DNA from: Phycisphaerales bacterium
GTDB lineage: Bacteria > Planctomycetota > Phycisphaerae > Phycisphaerales > UBA1924
Assembly: GCA_020427395.1 (NCBI GenBank)
Contig: JAGQON010000002.1
Location: 1 to 64,000, forward strand
DNA: 64,000 nucleotides
Direction of reading: 5' to 3'
The stretch's first letter is position 1, and each line of letters starts with the position of its first letter. Below the pieces are notes generated by a model. It worked only from the letters and a program-made list of their open reading frames with translations. It had not been told where the DNA came from and did no database searches. Below are positions 18,433 to 25,129 of the stretch, piece after piece. The position numbers and the translations under genes were made by a program.

Positions 18433-19884
18433 CTATGGCGATCCAAGTTGACGCAAGGCAAGAAGTACTCGCACCATTGCCAGAGTGTCCAACTTGCAGT
18501 ACTCCAATAGAGCATTCCGGACTGCCTGGATCTCGTCATCGGTAGCGTACCCGGACGCGAGTTTGGCGAATGCCGCCACGGCCGAGCCGCCATCGCCGAC
18601 GTCGAGATCGGCGTAGCTCAGGTCGGGTGCGAGCACTGGCAACACCACCTTGATACTCGACCGGCCACCGAAGTCCGGATGGACCAGCCCCTTCCGTAAA
18701 ACCGGTTCGAGGTCGAAGAGCTTTGCTTCCAGAGCCGTGAGGTCGGTTGCATAGGTAGGTAGGCGGCTCGCGAGCCCCCTGATCTGAGTCTTCTCGAACG
18801 AACTGTAGACCACGATGGTCCGGCACTCGGCGGTGTCGCGAATCAACTTGGTCGCGAGTTCCTCGCGGCAGTCCCGCGCGTGGTCAGCCAAGTACTCCCG
18901 GTGTGACAGCTCGGTGCCGGGGGACGCCTCAACATGCAGCGAGTACTGGGTCACGAGTTGCTCGAGCGGGGCAACATCAGGATAGAACGGCACCGCCGTC
19001 ATCAGCGTCTCAAAGTCGAGGTAGCCGATCGGCCATTCGAGCGAGTCCAACGCCGACCGAATCTCGGCGGCATCGATCTGCGGCGATCTGGTCCGGATCG
19101 CGGTCGCGGCTCTCTGTTGCGAATAGCTCAGCTTGTAGTCCGATGGAATCGCCGAGATCCGTGTCACGCCCATCGCGGTTAGTTCTGTGAACTTCTTCTC
19201 GCGGAGGTAGGGGAGTTGAAAGATCGGGTCGGAGATCCCGACGCCCACGCATCGATCCGCGAAGTACTCGCAGTCCCGGCATTCCCAACACCAACGTGGG
19301 CTCGGCTTGCTGCGATGCAAGAGCAGCGGAGCGATCTGATCCCACAGCCGGTTGAACTCGTCGGCGATCGGGGTCACCTCATCCGTGTGGTCGGTGATGA
19401 CAAACAGATCCGGGTCCGGCATGCCGAGCCGCCAGTCGCGGTTCATCAGCACCAGCTCACAGCCCTTGACGGGCATGCCGGCACGCCGAGCCACCATTAC
19501 CGTGTACGCGAGGTCCTCAAGGTGCTCGTCCTTGGGGCCGTCCTCGTCGAACAGACTCGACTTGATCTCGCCGATGACCCAGCCGCCCTTGACGCGACGG
19601 ATCCAGTCCGCCCGACCGGTGTACCCGTCGACCGTAAACGCGGCCTCGAAAATGAGCTCCACGGCACGGTCGAGGATCAGTTGCTTGGTCTTCTCGATCG
19701 AGCCCGCGAACACGCCGTTCGGGTACAGGCTTTGAGCACGCCGGTGAACATCCTGCCCTTCTCGCATGCGGAACATGTCGGCCGGCGTTGGCGCGTCACC
19801 TGACTCACGCATGCCGTACCACGCTCTGGTCTTGCAACCGAGTGCGGTGACGAAGTCGTGCTTTGTGACGGTTCGCTTCGACAT
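18433..19884 (-). CDS. DUF2779 protein: Cas4/RecB-like nuclease fused to a DEDD exonuclease-like domain
   Basis: 483 residues. The N-terminal half has the RecB/Cas4 pattern: C17, H47 in REGQDVHRRA, D93 in TGRADWI, E-x-K in VIGEIKSS (about 106-108), then CWECRDCEYFADRC. C17 with the three following Cys recalls the 4Fe-4S cluster that closes the Cas4 and AddB fold. The C-terminal half has YLDFET, YSSFEKTQI and YCKLDTLAM, spaced as in DEDD/RNase-H-fold exonucleases, which is how DUF2779 is usually described. It is therefore a predicted two-nuclease protein acting on DNA or RNA ends. No cas genes or CRISPR array accompany it. It is transcribed singly within the island. Defence or element recombination are both possible; the substrate is unknown. 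Confidence 0.8.
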   Translation of the reverse strand: MSKRTVTKHDFVTALGCKTRAWYGMRESGDAPTPADMFRMREGQDVHRRAQSLYPNGVFAGSIEKTKQLILDRAVELIFEAAFTVDGYTGRADWIRRVKGGWVIGEIKSSLFDEDGPKDEHLEDLAYTVMVARRAGMPVKGCELVLMNRDWRLGMPDPDLFVITDHTDEVTPIADEFNRLWDQIAPLLLHRSKPSPRWCWECRDCEYFADRCVGVGISDPIFQLPYLREKKFTELTAMGVTRISAIPSDYKLSYSQQRAATAIRTRSPQIDAAEIRSALDSLEWPIGYLDFETLMTAVPFYPDVAPLEQLVTQYSLHVEASPGTELSHREYLADHARDCREELATKLIRDTAECRTIVVYSSFEKTQIRGLASRLPTYATDLTALEAKLFDLEPVLRKGLVHPDFGGRSSIKVVLPVLAPDLSYADLDVGDGGSAVAAFAKLASGYATDDEIQAVRNALLEYCKLDTLAMVRVLLALRQLGSP

Positions 19885-20365
19885 CTATAATCTATGGTAG
19901 GTAATCCTCTGCGTGCCGGATCCTAAGCCGGAATTTCAGTGTAACTGAGCAAGTCATCTACTCATGGCGCAAGGGGTACGGCGAAGATTTCGAATGCTCA
20001 CTGTGATGAATGAGTGTCCCACGAGGTAGAGCGCGGGAAGATGTTGCAAATTATCTTCACAGTATTGACGTGTTTGAGCGACTTGCTTCACTTCAGGCGA
20101 CGCGTGATCCCTAGGTATGCTCGGTGTCTCACACACCAGAGAAAGGGAGAGCATCAGGCCGCTGAATGAAATCACGTCGCAACTGGAGGCACTCCTGAGG
20201 CTTTGAGGATGAAGGGTCCTTCCGGATGGGGGGCTTGCTGAGACTGGCGGGAAAGGAGTCAAGGCCAGCGGTTGAGTTTGTTTCCCCGAGGACGGGGCCA
20301 TTCTGAACAGCGAACGGGCTTCCGAGCAAACTACTGAAACTGACCAGATCGCCCTAGAATATCGC
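19885..20365. other. Divergent intergenic region, AT-rich
   Basis: 481 bases between the divergent DUF2779 and 177-residue genes. It should hold both promoters. TATAATC-like sequence lies immediately before the DUF2779 start. A 177-codon minus-strand frame at 19954-20487 has no recognisable composition or motifs and overlaps the next gene, so it is not called. Confidence 0.4.
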
Positions 20366-20899
20366 ATGGCATCGAATCCAGATCGGCCAAGAAGTGCTGG
20401 GCAAGCTTGGATGAATATCCACAAGAATGATCCACGTGCAATGGAATCCGTCCAAAATGTCCGGGAGAGGATGAGGCTGTATTCCAAACTGTTTGCAGAA
20501 GCCTACAAGGAGATTGAGGCAGATATTGCACAGTGGGAAGCAGCGTATGGTTTGCCATATCCACGCGATATAGATGGCTGGATTGATTGGGCTCAGTATT
20601 TCAATCCCTCTCTCACAACACCAGAGGTCTTGAGGATGAGTGGTGCAGATTTTGATATCCTTCTGCCTCAAATACAGGGGCATGCCCGTCGTTTACTGGA
20701 TGAATCACGGGAATCAAAAAGCAAGTCATCGGTTAGGTGGCTTCCTGCCAGTTGGTATCAATCTGAGTGTGGTATAACACCTGGTGCACTTAGGCAAAGA
20801 GCTATTCGGGCTCAGCTAGACAAGAGAAAGAGCGGGAGTCGGAATCTCTATCGTCTTGACCAGGTGAAGGAACTCTGGCCTGACGCGTTCACCGACTAA
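20366..20899 (+). CDS. Island protein with C-terminal HTH-like region
   Basis: 177 residues, no known family. Residues ~15-120 are charged helices (MESVQNVRERMRLYSKLFAE). The last ~50 residues (WYQSECGITPGALRQRAIRA, then SRNLYRLDQVKELWPDAF) read like a MerR/AlpA-type helix-turn-helix that chooses between binding modes. Base composition is clearly lower in GC than the DptF-like operon, which suggests a different origin. It is first in a run of small HTH genes before the replication gene and integrase, so a regulator of the element's mobility is the most likely role. Confidence 0.65.
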   Translation: MASNPDRPRSAGQAWMNIHKNDPRAMESVQNVRERMRLYSKLFAEAYKEIEADIAQWEAAYGLPYPRDIDGWIDWAQYFNPSLTTPEVLRMSGADFDILLPQIQGHARRLLDESRESKSKSSVRWLPASWYQSECGITPGALRQRAIRAQLDKRKSGSRNLYRLDQVKELWPDAFTD

Positions 20900-21004
20900 A
20901 TGCAATGGCACAAGAATGCCGTCACAAAGCGTCACAGTGCGTTACAGATCGTGACAAGCGTGCATCGCTACACATTCTCTCGAGTTTCATGCCCATCATC
21001 ATGC

Positions 21005-21211
21005 ATGAAATCCAAAAACCACACAAGTACATTTGTTCCACTGCCAAAAGCTGCATGTCAGCTCGGAGTACCGGAGTCATGGTTAAAGAGCCAAGCAAAC
21101 TCTGGAAAGCTTCCTGCGATCCGAGCGGGCCGCAGAATCCTGATTCATCTTGATGGTGCCCGTTCGACACTTGCAGCACAAGCAAAGAGCCATACTGGAG
21201 GTGACGAATGA
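21005..21211 (+). CDS. Small excisionase-like HTH protein
   Basis: 68 residues from ATG 21005. The frame is open back to 20900, but the upstream residues look like translated spacer. The core FVPLPKAACQLGVPESWLKS, then GKLPAIRAGRRILIHLDGAR, is the MerR-like winged HTH of AlpA/Xis proteins: helix, turn, recognition helix and an arginine-rich wing. The start is uncertain because no strong ribosome binding site precedes 21005. The stop overlaps the next start (ATGA), so the two HTH proteins are coupled. Likely a directionality factor or repressor of the element. Confidence 0.65.
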   Translation: MKSKNHTSTFVPLPKAACQLGVPESWLKSQANSGKLPAIRAGRRILIHLDGARSTLAAQAKSHTGGDE

Positions 21212-21432
21212 ACTCATCATCTCAAAGTAAGCGAACCGATTCAATCGCATTCTCACAATTGGCTCTTAGACCCAGAGAGGCTGCAAAAGCACTAGGGATA
21301 GGAGAGCGGAAACTCTGGGCATTGACCAATTCAGGAGAACTTCCACACGCTCGTATAGGTCGTGCGGTTGTTTATCCGGTTCGTGAGCTACAGGAGTGGC
21401 TCAGCGACCGAGTAGGGAAGGGGGCGTGCTGA
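21208..21432 (+). CDS. Excisionase-family HTH protein (HTH_17 type)
   Basis: 74 residues. LALRPREAAKALGIGERKLW, ALTNSGELPHARIGRAVVYP and VRELQEWL form the standard HTH_17 domain found in Xis/AlpA proteins. It has an ATGA overlap with the previous gene and a TGATG overlap with the next. Two adjacent Xis-like proteins of different sequence are unusual; one may regulate transcription and the other assist excision at the att sites. The family call is firm, the exact role is inferred. Confidence 0.8.
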   Translation: MNSSSQSKRTDSIAFSQLALRPREAAKALGIGERKLWALTNSGELPHARIGRAVVYPVRELQEWLSDRVGKGAC

Positions 21433-21866
21433 TGAGCAGTACTCCAATCCCCATAGTTGGAAAAAGAGCGGCCCAGCGGTCAGGCACAGGCAACGCTCAA
21501 ATCGATCACAGGCAGGATATGCGACTTAAGACTTCGCAGTCAATGCCGGCACCGTCTATGTGCCCACTGCTGGCAACCTTATGCTTTGGGGCGACCTGTA
21601 TTCAGTGTGCATCTCAGACGGCATATAAGCGAGATTTTGAGCACCAGATCGAGCAAGAATCTAGTTGTTCAAAGTATGAAGTGCCGCAGCTATCGCTACA
21701 TATCAATCCACAGAGTCACACACCTTGCAAGTGCGAGTTGCTGAAGACTGCAGTTGTGTTTGATACCAGCGAGATCCACAAGACTCTGCCAGTGCTACCG
21801 GCTGTGGTGTGGGTTTGCAAGATCGAGGGGGGGTGGCAGTGTGTCAACGCTGAAATCCCAAGCTAG
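21432..21866 (+). CDS. Hypothetical Cys-rich protein
   Basis: 144 residues from the ATG that overlaps the previous stop (TGATG); an upstream in-frame ATG at 21396 would lie inside the HTH gene. No family is recognised. It contains several Cys (CPLLATLCFG, CIQC, CKCELL) but no regular zinc motif. The 3' end overlaps the start of the replication gene by 26 bases. It could be a genuine small accessory protein or a frame kept open by chance between two coupled genes. Confidence 0.4.
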   Translation: MSSTPIPIVGKRAAQRSGTGNAQIDHRQDMRLKTSQSMPAPSMCPLLATLCFGATCIQCASQTAYKRDFEHQIEQESSCSKYEVPQLSLHINPQSHTPCKCELLKTAVVFDTSEIHKTLPVLPAVVWVCKIEGGWQCVNAEIPS

Positions 21867-22704
21867 CCCTAGCCTTAGAGACTGGCATATTGCCGTCGCT
21901 GACAGTGACCTAGGCAAGTGTGAGAAGGCGGTACTCTGGGTTCTGATCCGCTATATAAAATGGGGGAAACAGTATCCGACCTGTTACCCGTCGATACAGA
22001 CACTTGCCAAGAAGAGCGATTGGTGCGAACGCTCGGTTCAGGGCGCGTTGAAAAAGCTGGAGAGTCTCAAAATCGTGCATGTGACCGAGGGCCCAGCTGG
22101 TAGAAAGACCCTGACCCGCTCCCTTTCATGGCCTGCTCTGATTGCTCGCACCCCCGCAGAGGCTGCGGGGGTGCAAAGCAAGACCCCCGCACGCTCTGCG
22201 GGGGTGGCTGGTGATGCCCCCCGCACACCGTGCGCCCTCCCTCTGCAGCCCTTGCCGGGGACCCCCGCAAGGCGTGCGCCCCACCCCCGCAGGGCGTGCA
22301 CCCAATCTTACCATCAACCATCCATTGAACCTGCCAATGAACAAGAGGGCAGCGCTCAGGTGACTGATGGAATGGCTTGCGAGCATCCGGAAGCCACTCG
22401 TAAGCGTCAGGTATATCGGGCGCTCAAGATGAAGGGCGTGCAAGGGAAGAATCTCTCCCGGCTAGCGGCTTCTGAGCAAATCACAGTTGTGCTAATCGAG
22501 CGAGAGTGGCAGCGAATCGCAGCGGCCCCGGATATTCGCAACGCTACAGCGGTCCTTGTACAGGCTCTTGCAGAGCTAGCGGGGATCAAGCTTGGTTCAC
22601 AGCAAGCACTCGCAGGCATGAATCCGATCGAAGCACGATTGATCCGAGATACTCAAGCCAGGATCGATCAGCGACGCCGAGACCTCAAGCTGGAAGCTTC
22701 ATAG
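21841..22704 (+). CDS. Replication-type helix-turn-helix protein
   Basis: 287 residues from GTG 21841, chosen because GAGGGGGGG lies 7 bases upstream; the frame is open back to 21754. Residues ~10-100 (EKAVLWVLIRYIKWGKQYPT, then SIQTLAKKSDWCERSVQGAL) match the HTH_36 winged-helix domain common in plasmid and phage replication initiators. A ~50-residue Pro/Ala/Arg linker is encoded by GC-rich repeats (22150-22291). The C-terminal ~100 residues are helical. It is probably the island's replication or maintenance protein, just upstream of the integrase. Initiation activity is inferred from the domain and location. Confidence 0.65.
   Translation: MSTLKSQASPSLRDWHIAVADSDLGKCEKAVLWVLIRYIKWGKQYPTCYPSIQTLAKKSDWCERSVQGALKKLESLKIVHVTEGPAGRKTLTRSLSWPALIARTPAEAAGVQSKTPARSAGVAGDAPRTPCALPLQPLPGTPARRAPHPRRACTQSYHQPSIEPANEQEGSAQVTDGMACEHPEATRKRQVYRALKMKGVQGKNLSRLAASEQITVVLIEREWQRIAAAPDIRNATAVLVQALAELAGIKLGSQQALAGMNPIEARLIRDTQARIDQRRRDLKLEAS
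22150..22291. repeat. Cluster of CCCCCGCA repeats, two as perfect hairpins
   Basis: cccccgca or its near copies recur at 22151, 22184, 22218, 22262 and 22284. The first two are completed to inverted repeats: 22150-22172 (10-bp arms, loop agg) and 22183-22205 (9-bp arms, 5-base loop). They lie inside the replication-type gene and encode its low-complexity linker. Repeats within or beside a replication gene can be iterons, the binding sites of its own initiator. Spacing is irregular (33, 34, 44 and 22 bases), which weakens the case. Confidence 0.5.
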
Positions 22705-22780
22705 CCTCCCTACTTGCATCGCTTCGCACCATACAGCATAATTTAGCAAATCAGAGTTTGATTCAGGGTTGGAGAACAGC

Positions 22781-24196
22781 ATGGCGAAGCGGCAGCGGCA
22801 CAAAGGTACCGGCTCAATCTACAAACGGTCCGAGCGTGGGGCATGGGTGATATCCTGGATTGACCACGAGGGACGTAGGGTCGAGCGCAACACACGCACG
22901 ACTGATCGAGCAACCGCCGAGCGTATCCTACGTGAGCGGCTCTCTGAGGCTGCACTGAGACGCGACGGAGTGATCGACCCGAATCAGGATCGCTACTCAA
23001 TCGAAGCAAAGAAGCCGCTCAACGAGCATGTGAGCGATTACATCCAGCACTGCAGACGAACCGGGCAGGCAGCCAGGCACGTGGATCAGAAAGCATCTCA
23101 CCTCGAGCGTCTGATATCAGCATCGGGCGCGAAAAGGCTCATTGATCTCGCCCCTGATGCTCTCGAGAAGCACATGGCCCTCATGCGAGACGACGGGCTC
23201 TCAGCTCGATCGGTGAACTTCGCCAGACAGATCGCCGTCGCATTCGTGCAGTGGTGCGTGAAGACCTCAAAGATCCCCTCGAACCCCCTGCGCGTTGTTC
23301 CGAAGCTCGACGAGACCTCAGACCGCCGGCGGGTGCGCCGAGCGCTCACGGACGAAGAACTGGGGCGATTGCTTGAGGTTGCTCGAGAACGTGGCCGTGA
23401 AGCCTGGTATCTCGCAGCGGCTCTAGCAGGTCTACGGCGTGGTGACTTGGTGCGACTCACATGGTCGGACATCGATTTCGAACAGGGTGTCATCACGATC
23501 CGCGGCGGGAAGGCCAAGCGTGTTGACCAGGTGCCAATGCACCCGCAGCTCGAGGATGCTCTCAGAGATCGGCTGAGGGAGGCTCGGGCGTTGCCTAGGG
23601 CAAAGGTGTTCAGTAGTGCCGTGACCTCGCGTACGCAGCTCCTGGACTTTCTCAGGGCTGGGCTCGCTCGTGAAGAGGTCGTCACTGATGAGCAGGGCAA
23701 GCCGATCATGGTGGGGCAGGGCAAACGCCAGCGTCCCAAGACACGGATTGTGACTGAGGATGAAGACGGGCGTGTGATCGATTTGCACGCTTTGCGTACC
23801 ACGCTGGGGACACAGCTCGCGAGAGCTGGAGTTGCTCCACAGATCGCCCAGAAGATCATGCGGCATGGCGACTACCGGACCACGCTAAAGCACTACACCG
23901 TGTTGGGTCTCAGTGATACATCCAAAGCGGTGGGGGAGATCCCATCGATCAAATCGCCAGGATCAGAGTCACAGCAGGCGACTGGCACGGCTGAGGAGCG
24001 CCCGCACTCCCCACAGCAGTTGGGGCGCGAAACGCAGCAGCTTGGTGCAAAGCCATGCGCTGAGTGCAGCACTGCTGAGAGTCAGTCCGCGCAACACAAA
24101 ACCCGCTCCAGTGCAGCACTTAGCGGCTCTGAGCGGGCTCTTGCGAAAAAGCGGGTGATCGGGATCGAACCGACGACATTCAGCTTGGGAAGCTGA
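22781..24196 (+). CDS. Tyrosine recombinase/integrase, truncated by its own integration
   Basis: 471 residues. ATG 22781 has GGAG 6 bases upstream; a TTG at 22769 is the alternative. The N-terminal ~75 residues form a basic arm-binding region, then a SAM-like core-binding domain, then the catalytic domain with R219 (AGLRRGDL), K244 (GGKAKR), H336-x-x-R339 (LHALRTTL), H362 (MRHGDY) and Y372 (HYTVL): all catalytic residues are present. The last residues (RVIGIEPTTFSLGS) are read from the opposite strand of tRNA-Gly, and the stop TGA is formed by the first base beyond the att repeat. In a circle the frame would continue into the tail at 22-219 or 6003-6191. It integrates the island and, with an Xis-like partner, presumably excises it. 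Confidence 0.93.
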   Translation: MAKRQRHKGTGSIYKRSERGAWVISWIDHEGRRVERNTRTTDRATAERILRERLSEAALRRDGVIDPNQDRYSIEAKKPLNEHVSDYIQHCRRTGQAARHVDQKASHLERLISASGAKRLIDLAPDALEKHMALMRDDGLSARSVNFARQIAVAFVQWCVKTSKIPSNPLRVVPKLDETSDRRRVRRALTDEELGRLLEVARERGREAWYLAAALAGLRRGDLVRLTWSDIDFEQGVITIRGGKAKRVDQVPMHPQLEDALRDRLREARALPRAKVFSSAVTSRTQLLDFLRAGLAREEVVTDEQGKPIMVGQGKRQRPKTRIVTEDEDGRVIDLHALRTTLGTQLARAGVAPQIAQKIMRHGDYRTTLKHYTVLGLSDTSKAVGEIPSIKSPGSESQQATGTAEERPHSPQQLGRETQQLGAKPCAECSTAESQSAQHKTRSSAALSGSERALAKKRVIGIEPTTFSLGS

Positions 24197-24221
24197 CGTT
24201 CTACCACTGAACTACACCCGC
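24150..24221 (-). tRNA. tRNA-Gly(CCC)
   Basis: 72 bases with discriminator U. Acceptor GCGGGTG pairs with CACCCGC, the D arm GTTC...GAAC is complete, the anticodon stem TCAGC/GCTGA encloses loop TTCCCAA (anticodon CCC), and the T arm is GTCGG-TTCGATC-CCGAT. CCA is not encoded. The gene is intact after integration. It overlaps the integrase 3' end on the opposite strand. Confidence 0.95.
24173..24195 (+). repeat. attR: right copy of the att core
   Basis: Identical to 1-23. It spans the anticodon stem-loop and part of the variable/T-arm side of tRNA-Gly(CCC). Sequence 24150-24172, the tRNA 3' end, would have been brought by the element to complete the gene on integration, because the integrase frame continues through it. 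The host's own 3' half should lie just left of base 1. Confidence 0.85.
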
Positions 24222-24313
24222 TTGGGTGGTGCCGGTGGATGCCGGCAGCGGTAATTGTATCAGTATGTCTGCCAAAGGCCAGAGGGTGGAGTCGGTTTCT
24301 TTCGGGTTCCTGA

Positions 24314-25129
24314 TCAGGCCGGGTTGACCATCTCGTAGCTTGTGCGCGGAACCCAGCATTCGCTGCCGTCGATGAGACGGATTCGGGCCCAATCTTCGCG
24401 TGTTTCCAGAAGAACCCCCTCGACCCCCGCATCGAGTGGCTCGCTGTAGACGGGGTCGTAGACGCTGTCGTCTGGGCCGCTCATCGCGGCGACCTTGGGC
24501 TGGGTGATGACGATCAAGTCGCGACCTTGATTAATACTCCACTCGTAGCCGAGCGCACTAACAGGGAGCAGGGCCAGGCCGAAACACCAGAAGGCGGCCG
24601 TGCGGAGGTTGCGCGAGCCGCGCGTCGCTGAGCGGATGATCAGCAATGCCCACGCGAGCACGAACAGCGCGATAAATCCACTCCAGAGCCAGATACGCGG
24701 GATAAAACCACGCCAGGCGGTCAGGGCCCAACGGACTCGGCTGGCCGGGCTGGGTTCCACGCTGATCTGCACCTGATCACGGGCGAAGTCCAGGGAATCA
24801 CGGAGGCGCGGGTCCCTCGGGTTGATCTCCAGCCCGCGTCGGTAGGCCAGCACGGCGTGTCCATAGTCGTCGAGCAGGGCGTAGGCATTGCCTAATGCGT
24901 GATAGGCCGCAGGTGTGTGCAGGTCCTCACGCTCGATGACGGCGCTGAGTGCGGACGCTGCGCGCGCGATGGTCTCCTTGGCATCTGCATCGCGAGTTTC
25001 GAGCTGCTGGATGCCTGTGTCGAGCATGGCCAGAGATTCCTCGAGTGTCGGCTCATCTGGGGTCGACTGGGCTTGCGCCCTCGGCACGATCGTCAGCAGG
25101 CAGACCAGCAGCAACGCGATGCGGTTCAT
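24314..25129 (-). CDS. BatE-like TPR and SH3 membrane protein
   Basis: 271 residues from an ATG overlapping the BatD stop (ATGA). There is a signal peptide (MNRIALLLVCLLTIVPRAQA), a TPR-like region (~75-125: AYHALGNAYALLDDYGHAVL), two membrane helices (~150-175 and ~180-205), and a C-terminal SH3-like beta domain (VAAMSGPDDSVY to GSECWVPRTSYEMV). This is the layout of BatE in Bat operons, thought to anchor and regulate the VWA complex at the membrane. It is last in an eight-gene operon. Inferred location: inner membrane with periplasmic domains. Confidence 0.75.
   Translation of the reverse strand: MNRIALLLVCLLTIVPRAQAQSTPDEPTLEESLAMLDTGIQQLETRDADAKETIARAASALSAVIEREDLHTPAAYHALGNAYALLDDYGHAVLAYRRGLEINPRDPRLRDSLDFARDQVQISVEPSPASRVRWALTAWRGFIPRIWLWSGFIALFVLAWALLIIRSATRGSRNLRTAAFWCFGLALLPVSALGYEWSINQGRDLIVITQPKVAAMSGPDDSVYDPVYSEPLDAGVEGVLLETREDWARIRLIDGSECWVPRTSYEMVNPA

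Noticed and set aside
19954..20487. 177-codon minus-strand frame in the divergent region
   Set aside because: Overlaps the 177-residue gene, no ribosome binding site, unremarkable composition.
6192..24150. CRISPR array or dnd modification genes for the DptFGH-like triad
   Set aside because: No regularly spaced repeats and no DndA-E-type frame anywhere in the island.
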